Shown in pieces: positions 8,832-17,998 of a stretch of 64,000 nt of DNA; within the stretch, counting starts at the first letter, position 1; the number at the start of each line of letters is the position of its first letter. The stretch is from contig NZ_JFHC01000005.1 of NCBI RefSeq assembly GCF_000698595.1, positions 115,171 through 179,170 on the forward strand, read 5' to 3'. The DNA comes from Caballeronia glathei. Lineage in GTDB: Bacteria; Pseudomonadota; Gammaproteobacteria; Burkholderiales; Burkholderiaceae. Below the pieces are notes generated by a model. The model was not told where the DNA came from, did not search any database, and was given only the letters and a program-made list of their open reading frames with translations. The position numbers and the translations under genes are program-made.

Positions 8832-10343
8832 ATGAACCACCTTTCCCTGCCCGCGCCTCGGGCCACGCGCGGCGCCCTGGCCGTTGCCGCGGCGGTTGCC
8901 GCGCTCGTCCTGGGCGGCTGCGCGAACTACGCGGGTATTTCGAGCGACAAGCAGGTCGCCGCTCCCGAGACCTTCGACAGCACTCAGAGCATTCCCGCGC
9001 AGGGCGGCGAGTGGCCCAGGCTCGACTGGGCCGCGCAGTTCGGCGATCCGCAACTGCCGCAACTGATCGACGAGGCGCTCGCCGGCAGCCCGTCGATTGC
9101 GCAGGCGCAGGCGCGCATCGCGAAGGCGTCGTCGTATATCGAAAGCTCGCGCTCGAACCTGTTCCCGAAGGTGGAAGGCTCGTACTCGTGGACCCGCGAG
9201 CTGTACTCCGCCAACGGCCTCTTCCCGCCGCCCTTCGGCGGCACCTGGTACAGCGAGAACAACGTGCTCGCGAGCGCGTCGTGGGAACTGGACATCTGGG
9301 GCAAGAACCGCTCGCGCCTCGACGCGGCCGTGTCGCGGGAAAAGGCGGCCGAGGCGGACATGCAGGAGGCGCGCGTGGCGCTCGCCGCGTCGGTTGCGCG
9401 CACCTATAACCAGCTCGGGCTGCTCTACGCGCTCGCCGACGTCGCGCAGCGCGAGATCGACAACCGCAAGAACGTCGGACGGATCACGGACGGGCGCGTC
9501 GCCGCCGGCCTCGACACGAACGTCGAGCGCCGCACCGCGGAGGGCAACGTCGCGACGAGTCAGTCGAATCTCACCGAGCTCGACGGCCAGATCACGACCG
9601 TGCGCTACCAGCTGGGCGCCCTGCTCGGCAAGGGCCCGGACCGCGGCCTGCAGATCGCCAAGCCGGTTGTGAATCCGAAAATCGAGATCGCGCTGCCGGA
9701 CAACGTGCCCGCGAACCTCGTTGCGCGCCGGCCGGATATCGTCGCCGCGCGCTGGCAGGTCGAGGCCATGACGCACGACATCAAGGAAGCGAAGGCCGAG
9801 TTCTTCCCGGACATCAACCTCGCGGCCGCGTTCGGTTTCGATGCGTTCGGCTGGAGCAAATTCCTTCAGTCGAGCAGCCGCCAGGTGCAGTTCGGCCCGG
9901 CGATCAGCCTGCCGATCTTCGACGCCGGCGCGCTGCGCGCGCAGCTGAAGAGCCGCTACGCCGATTTCGAGCTGGACGTCGCGAACTACAACCAGACGCT
10001 CATCGGCGCGCTCAACGACGTCGCGACGCAAATCGCGGCGATCCGCTCGCTCGACCGCCAGATGGCCGACGCCGGGCGCGCGCTCGACGCCGCGACGCAC
10101 GCGTACGACCTCGCCGTGATTCGCTACAAGGCGGGCCTCTCGCCCCAGCTGCAAGTGCTTTCCGCGGACGAGAACCGGCTCGCGAACGAGCAGACCGTCA
10201 CCAACCTGAGGATGAGACGCCGCGACCTGCAGATCGGCCTCATCAAGGCGCTGGGCGGCGGGTTCGACGCGACGAGCACGAATCTCGCGATCGACGGCAG
10301 CGGCGAGGCGCACGCAGCGGCCGGCCAGACGCCGGCTCGCTAA
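8832..10343 (+). CDS. Outer-membrane efflux lipoprotein (NodT/OprM family)
   Basis: This is the trimeric outer-membrane channel of a tripartite drug efflux pump. The 503-residue protein has a lipoprotein signal peptide with lipobox LGGC (Cys30). Two tandem outer-membrane-factor repeats follow, each supplying beta strands and long periplasmic helices (for example residues 75-130 and 285-340). It lies 85 bp behind marR and 39 bp ahead of emrA. It is the first pump gene, so this system encodes its own channel, whereas E. coli EmrAB borrows TolC. The ATG at 8832 is preceded by GAGAG. The family assignment is firm; the substrate is unknown. Confidence 0.93.
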   Translation: MNHLSLPAPRATRGALAVAAAVAALVLGGCANYAGISSDKQVAAPETFDSTQSIPAQGGEWPRLDWAAQFGDPQLPQLIDEALAGSPSIAQAQARIAKASSYIESSRSNLFPKVEGSYSWTRELYSANGLFPPPFGGTWYSENNVLASASWELDIWGKNRSRLDAAVSREKAAEADMQEARVALAASVARTYNQLGLLYALADVAQREIDNRKNVGRITDGRVAAGLDTNVERRTAEGNVATSQSNLTELDGQITTVRYQLGALLGKGPDRGLQIAKPVVNPKIEIALPDNVPANLVARRPDIVAARWQVEAMTHDIKEAKAEFFPDINLAAAFGFDAFGWSKFLQSSSRQVQFGPAISLPIFDAGALRAQLKSRYADFELDVANYNQTLIGALNDVATQIAAIRSLDRQMADAGRALDAATHAYDLAVIRYKAGLSPQLQVLSADENRLANEQTVTNLRMRRRDLQIGLIKALGGGFDATSTNLAIDGSGEAHAAAGQTPAR

Positions 10344-10382
10344 GAAAAAAGCATCAAGACCAGGACCAGGAACGGAGCCATC

Positions 10383-11609
10383 ATGAGCGATTCTCAACAA
10401 ACCGCCGCGACGCCCGCGCAGAAGCAGAGTTCGGCCAAGCGCCGCATGCTGATGACGCTGATCGTGCTCGTCATCATCGTCGTTGCCGTTGCGTACGGCG
10501 CGTATTACTTCCTGATCGCGCGCTTTCACGAGGCCACCGACGACGCCTACGTGAACGGCAACGTCGTGCAGATCACGCCGCAAGTGGTCGGCACGGTCAT
10601 CTCCGTGAACGCCGACGACACGCAGACCGTCAGGACGGGCGAACCCCTCGTCGTGCTCGACCCGGCCGATTCGAAGGTCGCGCTCGACCAGGCCGAGGCG
10701 AATCTCGCGCAGACGGTGCGCCAGGTGCGCACGCTCTTCGTCAACGACAACCAGTACGAGGCGCAGGTCGCGTTGCGCAAATCGGACCTGTCGCGGGCAC
10801 AGGACGACCTGCGCCGCCGCATGACGGTCGCGCAGACGGGCGCCGTGTCGCTCGAGGAAATCTCGCACGCCCGCGACGCGGTGCGCGCCGCGCAGGCCGC
10901 ACTCGACGCCGCGCAGCAGGAACTCGCGTCGAACCGGTCGCTGACCGCGAACACGACGATCGCGAGCCATCCGAACGTGCTGGCCGCGGCAGCCAGGGTC
11001 CGCGATTCGTACATCAACTTCGCGCGCAACACGCTGCCGGCGCCCGTCACGGGCTACGTCGCGAAACGTTCGGTGCAGGTCGGCCAGCGCGTGTCGCCGG
11101 GCAACCCGCTGATGGCGATCGTGCCGCTCAACGCCGTGTGGGTCGACGCGAACTTCAAGGAAGTGCAACTCAAGCACATGCGCATCGGCCAGCCGGTCGA
11201 GCTGACGGCCGACCTGTACGGCTCGGGCGTGGTCTTCCACGGCAAGGTGATTGGCTTCTCGGCGGGCACGGGCTCGGCGTTCTCGCTCCTGCCGGCGCAA
11301 AACGCGACCGGCAACTGGATCAAGGTCGTGCAGCGCCTTCCGGTGCGCGTCGCGCTCGATCCGAAGGAACTCGAGCAGCATCCGCTTCGCATCGGGCTGT
11401 CGATGAACGTCGACGTGACGATCAAGAACGAGCAAGGCGGCCAGCTCGGCAACGCGCCGAACACCGTCTACCAGACGAACGTGTTCGACAAGTACGGCGA
11501 CGACGCCAACGCGGAAATCGCCCGCATCATCCAGGCGAACGACGGCTCGGGCGGCGGCGCGAAAGGCGCGGTCTCGCGCGGCGCGAAGCCCGCCGCCTCG
11601 ATGATGTAA
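10383..11609 (+). CDS. emrA: EmrA-type membrane fusion protein (HlyD family)
   Basis: This is the periplasmic adaptor of the efflux pump, linking the inner-membrane EmrB-like transporter to the outer-membrane channel. The 408-residue protein has a short cytoplasmic tail, one membrane anchor (about residues 22-42), and the biotinyl-lipoyl-like half motif TDDAYVNGNVVQITPQVVGTV just after it. A long coiled-coil hairpin (about 95-200) follows, then the second lipoyl half and a beta-barrel domain with VWVDANFKEVQL, which is characteristic of EmrA. The ATG at 10383 has GGAG upstream. It is followed by emrB after 31 bp. The symbol is given by family; orthology with E. coli emrA is not implied. Confidence 0.92.
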   Translation: MSDSQQTAATPAQKQSSAKRRMLMTLIVLVIIVVAVAYGAYYFLIARFHEATDDAYVNGNVVQITPQVVGTVISVNADDTQTVRTGEPLVVLDPADSKVALDQAEANLAQTVRQVRTLFVNDNQYEAQVALRKSDLSRAQDDLRRRMTVAQTGAVSLEEISHARDAVRAAQAALDAAQQELASNRSLTANTTIASHPNVLAAAARVRDSYINFARNTLPAPVTGYVAKRSVQVGQRVSPGNPLMAIVPLNAVWVDANFKEVQLKHMRIGQPVELTADLYGSGVVFHGKVIGFSAGTGSAFSLLPAQNATGNWIKVVQRLPVRVALDPKELEQHPLRIGLSMNVDVTIKNEQGGQLGNAPNTVYQTNVFDKYGDDANAEIARIIQANDGSGGGAKGAVSRGAKPAASMM

Positions 11610-11640
11610 GCGCGGTCCCCGCCACTTCGGATTCTTGCCA

Positions 11641-13200
11641 ATGTCTCAGCCAAACGTCGTTCATCCGCCGCTCGAAGGCGCGAAACTCGTGATCGGCACG
11701 ATCGCGGTGTCGCTCGCGGTGTTCATGAACGTGCTCGACACGTCGATCGCGAACGTCTCGATTCCGTCGATCTCGGGCGACCTCGGCGTGGCGTCCGACC
11801 AGGGCACGTGGGTCATCACGTCGTTCGCGGTCGCCAATGCCATTTCGGTGCCGCTCACCGGCTGGCTCACGCAGCGCATCGGGCAGGTGCGCCTCTTTCT
11901 CGGCTCGATCGTGCTGTTCGTGATCGCGTCGTGGCTGTGCGGCCTCGCACCCACGCTGCCCTTCCTGCTCGCGGCGCGCGTGTTCCAGGGCGCGGTCGCC
12001 GGCCCGATGATCCCGCTCTCGCAAACGCTGCTGCTCGCGAGCTACCCGCGCGCGAAGGCGCCGATGGCGCTCTCGATGTGGTCGATGACCACGCTGATCG
12101 CACCGGTCGCGGGACCGATTCTCGGCGGCTGGATCTCGGACAACATCTCGTGGCCGTGGATCTTCTACGTGAACATTCCGGTCGGCATCATCGCGGCGCT
12201 CGCCACGTTCGCGATCTTCCGCGAGCGCGACTCCGTGATCCGCAAGGCGCCGATCGACACCGTCGGCCTCGCGCTCCTCGTGATCTGGGTCGGCTCGCTG
12301 CAGATCATGCTCGACAAGGGCAAGGACCTCGACTGGTTCAATTCGACGACCATCATCGTCCTCACGCTGATCGCCGTGATCGCGCTCGCGTTCTTTATCG
12401 TGTGGGAGCTGACGGCGGAGCACCCGGTCGTCGACCTGTCGCTCTTCAAGCTGCGCAACTTCACGGGCGGCACGATCGCGCTGTCGATCGGCTACGGCCT
12501 CTACTTCGGCAACCTCGTGCTGCTGCCGCTGTGGCTGCAGACCGACATCGGCTACACGGCGACCGACGCCGGGCTCGTGATGGCGCCCGTCGGCGTGTTC
12601 GCGATCCTGCTCTCCCCCGTGACCGGCAAGTTCCTGCCACGCACCGATCCGCGCAAGATCGCGACGGCCGCGTTCCTCGTGTTCGCGCTGTGCTTCTGGA
12701 TGCGCTCGCGCTACACGACTGGCGTCGACACCTATTCGCTGATGCTGCCGACGCTGATTCAGGGCATCGGAATGGCGGGCTTCTTCATTCCGCTCGTGTC
12801 GATCACGCTGTCCGGCCTGCCGGGGCACCGCATTCCGGCGGCCTCCGGCCTGTCGAACTTCGTGCGGATCATGTGCGGGGGCATCGGCACGTCGATCTTT
12901 TCGACGGCGTGGGAGCACCGCTCGATCGTGCATCACGCGCAACTCGTCGAACAGGCGAATGCGTACAACCCGACGTTCAGCCATTCGATCGAGCAGATGC
13001 GCGCCGCCGGGTTCGACCAGTCGCAGGCGTACGGGCTCTTCAACAGCATGGCGACGCAGCAGGCCGCGCAACTCGGCGTGAACGACCTGTTCTATCTGTC
13101 GGCGGGGATTTTCGTCGCGCTGATCGCGCTGATCTGGATCACGCGGCCGGAACGCGCGGGCGGCGGGGATTCGGCTGCGGCGGCATCGGCGGCGCACTGA
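11641..13200 (+). CDS. emrB: EmrB-type MFS drug:proton antiporter (DHA2, 14 TM)
   Basis: This inner-membrane antiporter drives the tripartite pump with the proton gradient. The 519-residue protein has the 14 hydrophobic segments of the DHA2 family. It carries NVLDTSIANVSIPSI in TM1 (the family motif with the TM1 Asp) and the motif C region APVAGPILGGWI. The ATG at 11641 (MSQPNVVHPP) was chosen over an in-frame TTG two codons earlier. It is the last gene of the marR-OMF-emrA-emrB set and is followed by a terminator. Likely substrates are hydrophobic or aromatic antimicrobials, inferred from the family and the MarR context. Confidence 0.93.
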   Translation: MSQPNVVHPPLEGAKLVIGTIAVSLAVFMNVLDTSIANVSIPSISGDLGVASDQGTWVITSFAVANAISVPLTGWLTQRIGQVRLFLGSIVLFVIASWLCGLAPTLPFLLAARVFQGAVAGPMIPLSQTLLLASYPRAKAPMALSMWSMTTLIAPVAGPILGGWISDNISWPWIFYVNIPVGIIAALATFAIFRERDSVIRKAPIDTVGLALLVIWVGSLQIMLDKGKDLDWFNSTTIIVLTLIAVIALAFFIVWELTAEHPVVDLSLFKLRNFTGGTIALSIGYGLYFGNLVLLPLWLQTDIGYTATDAGLVMAPVGVFAILLSPVTGKFLPRTDPRKIATAAFLVFALCFWMRSRYTTGVDTYSLMLPTLIQGIGMAGFFIPLVSITLSGLPGHRIPAASGLSNFVRIMCGGIGTSIFSTAWEHRSIVHHAQLVEQANAYNPTFSHSIEQMRAAGFDQSQAYGLFNSMATQQAAQLGVNDLFYLSAGIFVALIALIWITRPERAGGGDSAAAASAAH

Positions 13201-13224
13201 CGGCCGTCATGAGGGGCGGCGAGG

Positions 13225-13253
13225 AAGCCCGATAGGCTTTTCGGGCTTTCTCT
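13225..13253 (+). terminator. Rho-independent terminator of the efflux operon
   Basis: An AAGCCCGA stem with an exact complement and an eight-base loop is followed by a short pyrimidine tract (TTTCTCT). It lies 24 bp past the emrB stop, between emrB and the DUF3079 gene. Confidence 0.7.
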
Positions 13254-13268
13254 ACAGGGCCTCTCGAC

Positions 13269-13412
13269 ATGGCGAAGAAATTCCCTTTGTATCCCGAGAG
13301 GGTTTGCTGGGGATGCGACAGGTACTGCATGGCCGATTCGCCGGGATGCGGACACGGCTCCATCCGGACGCAGCACCCGATAGAACTGCTTGGCGCAGAC
13401 TGGCTCGAATAG
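13269..13412 (+). CDS. DUF3079 family small protein
   Basis: This 47-residue protein is too short for most ORF callers. It begins MAKKFPLYPERVCWGCDRYC and ends LLGADWLE. It matches my recollection of the DUF3079 family, short proteobacterial proteins with conserved WGCD and a Cys-x2-Cys-x3-Cys arrangement. Cysteines fall at residues 13, 16, 20 and 27, with a histidine at 29, so a zinc or other metal site is plausible. No function is known. It stands alone between the emrB terminator and the convergent truB. The upstream ribosome-binding site is weak (AGGG, about 12 bases before the ATG). The family call is from memory of the consensus and was not searched. Confidence 0.75.
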   Translation: MAKKFPLYPERVCWGCDRYCMADSPGCGHGSIRTQHPIELLGADWLE

Positions 13413-13518
13413 GGCGATTGGGGAATCGAGCCCGCGGCGAAGCCGGTGACGCCCGGCGAGAACTGATCGTTCGAGCGCAACAGCCGCGCTCCGACCGACC
13501 CGGCGTCGTCAATCTCAC

Positions 13519-14460
13519 TCAGCCCTGCGCGCTCACGACGAGCCGCTCCGGCGCCAGCACGCCCTCGCCCGCCCTCGCGACACCGAGCAGCCTCGCGCCG
13601 TCGTCCGCATACACGCGCACGCGACCGTCTCCGAGCGGTGCCGCGGACACCTCCGACAATTTCAGCCGCTGACCATGCAGAAAGCGGCGCGCGGCATCGG
13701 CGTCGAGATGCACCGCGGGAAACGTCGAGAGCAGCGCGTCGACCGGCTGGAGCCACGAGTCGCGCTCGGCCTCCGGGGCATCCGACAACGCGTCGAGCGT
13801 AACAGCGTGCTCGAGCGTCAAAGCGCCGACGCCCGTGCGCCGCAGCGCGACGAGATGCGCGCCGCACCCGAGCGTTTCGCCGATGTCTTCCGCCAGCGTG
13901 CGCACGTACGTGCCCTTGCTGCACGTCACGCGAAAGGTCACGTCGGGCAGCGCGCACGCGATCAGTTCGAGCGCATGAATCGTCACCTGACGGCCCTCGC
14001 GCTCGACCGTCTCGCCGGCCCGGGCGTACTCGTAGAGCGGCTTGCCGTCGCGCTTCAACGCGGAATACATCGGCGGAACCTGCGTAATTTCGCCTCGAAA
14101 CTCCGCGAGCGCGGCGAGCACGGCCGGCTCGTCGCAAGCGACCTCGCGCGAATCGATCGCCTCGCCTTCGGCATCGCCCGTCGTCGTGCGGATGCCGAGG
14201 CGCATCGTCGCCTCGTAGGTCTTGTCGGCGTCGAGCAGGTCTTGCGAAAACTTGGTCGCCTCGCCGAAGCAAAGCGGCAGCAGGCCGGTCGCGAGCGGAT
14301 CGAGCGTGCCGGTGTGGCCCGCCTTCTTCGCCAGATAGAGCCGCTTCGCGCGGATCAGCGCGTCATTGCTGGACAGGTTGAGCGGCTTGTCCAGCAGCAG
14401 GACGCCGTCGATCGCGCGGCGCGCGATCTTCGGGCGCGCCGGGGCATTCGAACCCTTCAT
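13519..14460 (-). CDS. truB: tRNA pseudouridine(55) synthase TruB
   Basis: This enzyme isomerises U55 in the T-loop of tRNAs and acts as a tRNA chaperone. The 313-residue protein has motif I GVLLLDKPLNLSSNDA, the catalytic motif AGHTGTLDPLATGLLPLCFGEATK with nucleophile Asp54, and motif III FRVTCSKGTYVRTLAEDIG. A C-terminal PUA-like part follows. It is the last gene of rimP-nusA-infB-rbfA-truB, three bases behind rbfA, so it is probably translationally coupled. The ATG at 14460 gives the normal Burkholderia length. No clear terminator follows before the convergent DUF3079 gene. Confidence 0.97.
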   Translation of the reverse strand: MKGSNAPARPKIARRAIDGVLLLDKPLNLSSNDALIRAKRLYLAKKAGHTGTLDPLATGLLPLCFGEATKFSQDLLDADKTYEATMRLGIRTTTGDAEGEAIDSREVACDEPAVLAALAEFRGEITQVPPMYSALKRDGKPLYEYARAGETVEREGRQVTIHALELIACALPDVTFRVTCSKGTYVRTLAEDIGETLGCGAHLVALRRTGVGALTLEHAVTLDALSDAPEAERDSWLQPVDALLSTFPAVHLDADAARRFLHGQRLKLSEVSAAPLGDGRVRVYADDGARLLGVARAGEGVLAPERLVVSAQG

Positions 14461-14463
14461 CGG

Positions 14464-14841
14464 TCAGGCACCTTCCTCGTCGTCCTTCGCGCGCGTCGCA
14501 TTGGCCTCGTCGATCAGGCGCGACATTTCGACGGCCTTCTCGATCGTCTTGTCGTAGTGGAAATGCAGCGTCGGCACCGTGTGGATGTGCAGGCGCTTGA
14601 AAAGCTGATTGTGCAGATGGCCGGCCGCGTGATTGAGCCCGTCCTGCGTCTGCTGCGGATCGCCCGTCAAGGTCGTGAAGAAGACCTTCGCATGCGCGTA
14701 GTCGGGCGTCAGCTCGACGCTCTGTATCGTCACCATTCCGACGCGCGGATCCTTCACCTCGCGCATGAGTTCCGACAAGTCGCGCTGAATCTGATCCGCG
14801 ATCTGCACGTTGCGATTCGGGGAAGTACGTTTCTTGACCAT
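14464..14841 (-). CDS. rbfA: 30S ribosome-binding factor RbfA
   Basis: RbfA is a late-stage 30S assembly factor that binds the neck of the small subunit and matures the 16S rRNA 5' end, and is needed for cold growth. The 125-residue KH-fold protein begins [11 protein letters not shown]. It contains [24 protein letters not shown] and the [20 protein letters not shown] region, both typical of the family. The ATG at 14841 was selected because residues upstream in the same frame do not belong to the family. It lies between infB and truB. A strong terminator-like hairpin separates it from infB. Confidence 0.96.
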   Translation of the reverse strand: MVKKRTSPNRNVQIADQIQRDLSELMREVKDPRVGMVTIQSVELTPDYAHAKVFFTTLTGDPQQTQDGLNHAAGHLHNQLFKRLHIHTVPTLHFHYDKTIEKAVEMSRLIDEANATRAKDDEEGA

Positions 14842-14890
14842 GATGTTTTCCAGTTGATGCTTGGGGTGTTGCGTGGCGCCCGGCGCCCAT

Positions 14891-14931
14891 AAAGAAAAAG
14901 GCGGAGCGGACCTTGAGGCCCGCTCCGCCTT
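14891..14931 (-). terminator. Terminator-like hairpin between infB and rbfA
   Basis: A perfect 12-bp stem (AAGGCGGAGCGG and complement) with a ten-base loop is followed in the minus direction by TTTTTCTTT. It sits 18 bp past the infB stop and 50 bp before the rbfA start. It looks like an intrinsic terminator inside the operon, so rbfA-truB expression would depend on readthrough or on a downstream promoter. Confidence 0.85.
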
Positions 14932-14948
14932 GCGCCCGGCGGGCAACC

Positions 14949-17906
14949 TTACAGCGTACGAGCGACTTCCGTGACTTCGAAGATCTCGAACTGGTCGCCT
15001 TCGACGATGTCGTTGAAGTTCTTGATCGACATGCCGCACTCGAAGCCCTGACGCACTTCCTTCACGTCGTCCTTGAAGCGCTTGAGCGAATCGAGCTCCC
15101 CGGTATGGATCACGACGTTGTTGCGGATCACGCGAACCGACGAGCTGCGCTTCACGAAACCGTCCGTCACCATACAACCCGCGATCAGGCCGACCTTCGG
15201 CACGCGAATCACCTGGCGCACCTCGACCATGCCCGTCACCACTTCGCGCTTCTCCGGCGAGAGCATGCCGGACATCGCCGCCTTCACCTCATCCACTGCG
15301 TCGTAGATGATGTTGTAGTAACGGATGTCGATGCCGTTCGACTCGGCGAGCTTGCGTGCCTGAGCGTCCGCGCGCGTGTTGAAGCCGATGATGACCGCCT
15401 TCGACGCCGTCGCCAGGTTGACGTCCGACTCGCTGATCGCGCCGACCGCGCTGTGCACGATCTGCACGCGCACTTCGTTGGTCGAGAGCTTCTGCAGCGA
15501 CTGCACGAGCGCTTCCTGCGAACCCTGCACGTCGGCCTTGACGATGAGCGGAAGGTTCTGCACTTCGCCTTCGCCCATCTGCTCGAGCATGTTTTCGAGC
15601 TTCGCGGCCTGCTGCTTCGCAAGCTTCACGTCGCGGAACTTGCCCTGACGGAACAGCGCGATTTCGCGCGCTTTGCGCTCGTCCGGCAGCACGATGACTT
15701 CCTCGCCCGCGCCCGGCACTTCCGACAGACCCTGGATCTCGACCGGAATCGACGGACCCGCCGTCTTGGTCGGCTTTCCGGTTTCGTCGAGCATTGCGCG
15801 CACGCGGCCGTAGGCGCTGCCTGCCAGCACGACGTCGCCGCGATTCAGCGTGCCCGACTGAACCAGGATGGTTGCGACCGGACCCTTGCCCTTGTCGAGC
15901 TTCGCTTCGATCACGAGGCCCTTCGCGGGCGCCTCCACCGGTGCCGTCAGTTCCAGCACTTCCGCCTGGAGCGAGACGTTTTCCAGCAGATCGTCGATGC
16001 CCTGACCCGTCTTCGCCGACACTTCCACGAACGGCGAATCGCCGCCGTACTCTTCCGGCACGACGCCTTCCGCGACGAGTTCCTGCTTCACGCGCTCGGA
16101 GTGCGCATCCGGCTTGTCGATCTTGTTGATCGCGACGACGATCGGCACGCCCCCCGCCTTCGCGTGGGCGATCGCTTCCTTCGTCTGCGGCATCACGCCG
16201 TCGTCGGCTGCGACCACCAGGATCACGATGTCGGTCGCCTTCGCACCGCGTGCACGCATGGCCGTGAAGGCCTCGTGACCCGGCGTGTCGAGGAACGTGA
16301 TCACGCCTCGCGGCGTATCGACGTGATACGCGCCGATATGCTGCGTGATCCCGCCCGCTTCGCCCGCCGCCACCTTCGCGCGGCGGATGTAGTCGAGCAG
16401 CGATGTCTTGCCGTGGTCGACGTGGCCCATCACCGTGACGACCGGCGGACGCGGCAGGCGCTCGCCCGCTTCTTCCGTCGTTTCGCCTTCGGTGAGGAGC
16501 GCTTCCGGATCGTCCAGCTTCGCCGCGACCGCCCGGTGGCCCAGTTCCTCGACGACGATCATCGCCGTTTCCTGGTCGAGCACCTGGTTGATCGTGACCA
16601 TCTGGCCGAGCTTCATCATCACCTTGATGACTTCCGACGCCTTCACCGACATCTTGTGCGCCAGATCGGCAACCGAGATCGTTTCCGGCACGTGCACTTC
16701 ACGCACGATCGGCTCGGTGGGTGCCTGGAACGTGGTCTGCTCCTGATGCTTGCCGCGACCCTTCGGACCGCCGCGCCAGCCGCGATCGACGCCGCCGCTC
16801 GTGTCGCCGCGCGTCTTGATGCCGCGGCGCTTGGCGGCGTCGTCCTGCCAGCCGCCCTTGCCGGGCTTTTTCTTGTCTGCCGCGGAGGGCGCCGCCGGAG
16901 CCGGCGCGCCCGCTGCGGGCTTCTTCGCCGCGGCCGGACGCGCGGACACCGCGCCTTCCGGCTTCGCCGGCTTGTGCAGCGTGCCCTTCGCTTCGGCGGG
17001 CTTCGCCGCTTCCGCGGGCTTCGCGGCAGGCGGCGGCTCGGCCGGCTTCGCCTGCTGCGCGCGGCGCGGCGTGTTCATCATTTCGCGGATCGCGCGCGCT
17101 TCGGCTTCCGCCGCAGCGCGGCGCTTCGCGATCTGTTCCTGTTCGGCGCGCGCCTTTTCGGTCGCGGCCCGAGCGGCGTCCTCGGCCTTCTTGGCCGCTT
17201 CGCGCTGAGCGGCGCGCTCGGCGGCGGCCTTCTCCTCGTTCTGGCGTGCAGCGTTGTCCGCGGGCGCGGGTTCCTCGGCCTTCTTCTCGGCGCGCACGTC
17301 CGCACGCGGTTCCTGACGCACCGCTGCGGCCGCACGCGACACTTCCGCCGCTTCGGCCTGCGCCGCGGCGCGCTTCGCGGCCTCTTCTTCGGCACGGCGA
17401 CGCTCGGCTTCGGCCGCTTCCTCGCGCGCACGGCGCTCTGCCTCTTCGCGCTCGAGACGCTCCTGGCGCTCCTTCAGCTCCTGCGCTTCCTTCTCGAGCA
17501 GCTCGGCTGCATGCCGCGCCTCTTCCTCGCGACGCTGCAATTCGGCTTCGTCGACTTCGTCCTCGGCGTGATTGCCCGCCTCGACGACCTGTTCGGCGCC
17601 GTGTTCGTCGCGTTTCACGAAGACACGCTTCTTGCGCACCTCGACCTGAATGGTGCGAGCTTTACCCGTTGCGTCGGATTGCTTGATTTCCGACGTATGC
17701 CGGCGGGTCAAAGTGATCTTGCGCTTGTCGGCGTCGGCGGAACCGTGCGACTTGCGCAAATGATCGAGCAGGCGCGCCTTGTCCATCTCGGACAAGTCGT
17801 CGTCAGCGCTCGCTTTCTGGACGCCAGCCGCCTGCAACTGCTCGAGCAGGACGCCCGCAGGCATTTTGAGTTCCGCGGCAAATTGGGCTACGTTGTTACT
17901 CGCCAT
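14949..17906 (-). CDS. infB: Translation initiation factor IF-2
   Basis: IF-2 is the GTPase that places initiator fMet-tRNA on the 30S subunit and promotes 50S joining. The 985-residue protein has the IF2_N module at the extreme N-terminus and a long, highly charged Ala/Glu/Lys/Arg-rich linker (about residues 100-390), predicted to be helical or coiled coil. A second IF2_N-like segment follows at about 405-460. The G domain has GHVDHGKT at 494-501, DTPGHEAF and NKIDKPDA, and domains II, III and IV end at the C-terminus. The ATG at 17906 ([16 protein letters not shown]) is the conserved start. nusA ends 92 bp upstream in the same operon. In-frame internal initiation giving shorter IF-2 forms is known in enterobacteria and was not assessed here. 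Confidence 0.97.
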   Translation of the reverse strand: MASNNVAQFAAELKMPAGVLLEQLQAAGVQKASADDDLSEMDKARLLDHLRKSHGSADADKRKITLTRRHTSEIKQSDATGKARTIQVEVRKKRVFVKRDEHGAEQVVEAGNHAEDEVDEAELQRREEEARHAAELLEKEAQELKERQERLEREEAERRAREEAAEAERRRAEEEAAKRAAAQAEAAEVSRAAAAVRQEPRADVRAEKKAEEPAPADNAARQNEEKAAAERAAQREAAKKAEDAARAATEKARAEQEQIAKRRAAAEAEARAIREMMNTPRRAQQAKPAEPPPAAKPAEAAKPAEAKGTLHKPAKPEGAVSARPAAAKKPAAGAPAPAAPSAADKKKPGKGGWQDDAAKRRGIKTRGDTSGGVDRGWRGGPKGRGKHQEQTTFQAPTEPIVREVHVPETISVADLAHKMSVKASEVIKVMMKLGQMVTINQVLDQETAMIVVEELGHRAVAAKLDDPEALLTEGETTEEAGERLPRPPVVTVMGHVDHGKTSLLDYIRRAKVAAGEAGGITQHIGAYHVDTPRGVITFLDTPGHEAFTAMRARGAKATDIVILVVAADDGVMPQTKEAIAHAKAGGVPIVVAINKIDKPDAHSERVKQELVAEGVVPEEYGGDSPFVEVSAKTGQGIDDLLENVSLQAEVLELTAPVEAPAKGLVIEAKLDKGKGPVATILVQSGTLNRGDVVLAGSAYGRVRAMLDETGKPTKTAGPSIPVEIQGLSEVPGAGEEVIVLPDERKAREIALFRQGKFRDVKLAKQQAAKLENMLEQMGEGEVQNLPLIVKADVQGSQEALVQSLQKLSTNEVRVQIVHSAVGAISESDVNLATASKAVIIGFNTRADAQARKLAESNGIDIRYYNIIYDAVDEVKAAMSGMLSPEKREVVTGMVEVRQVIRVPKVGLIAGCMVTDGFVKRSSSVRVIRNNVVIHTGELDSLKRFKDDVKEVRQGFECGMSIKNFNDIVEGDQFEIFEVTEVARTL

Positions 17907-17998
17907 TCATTCCTCTTGATGCAAGGACTAGTTCCTTGCTGTTAGATCGGTCATGCGGCCAAACCGGCCGCGATATTTCAGTGCGCCATGGTCATTTC

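Noticed and set aside
14913..17945. A 1010-codon plus-strand open frame opposite infB
   Set aside because: Shadow of infB: low-complexity Arg/Leu/Phe-rich product, and the minus frame is a complete IF-2.
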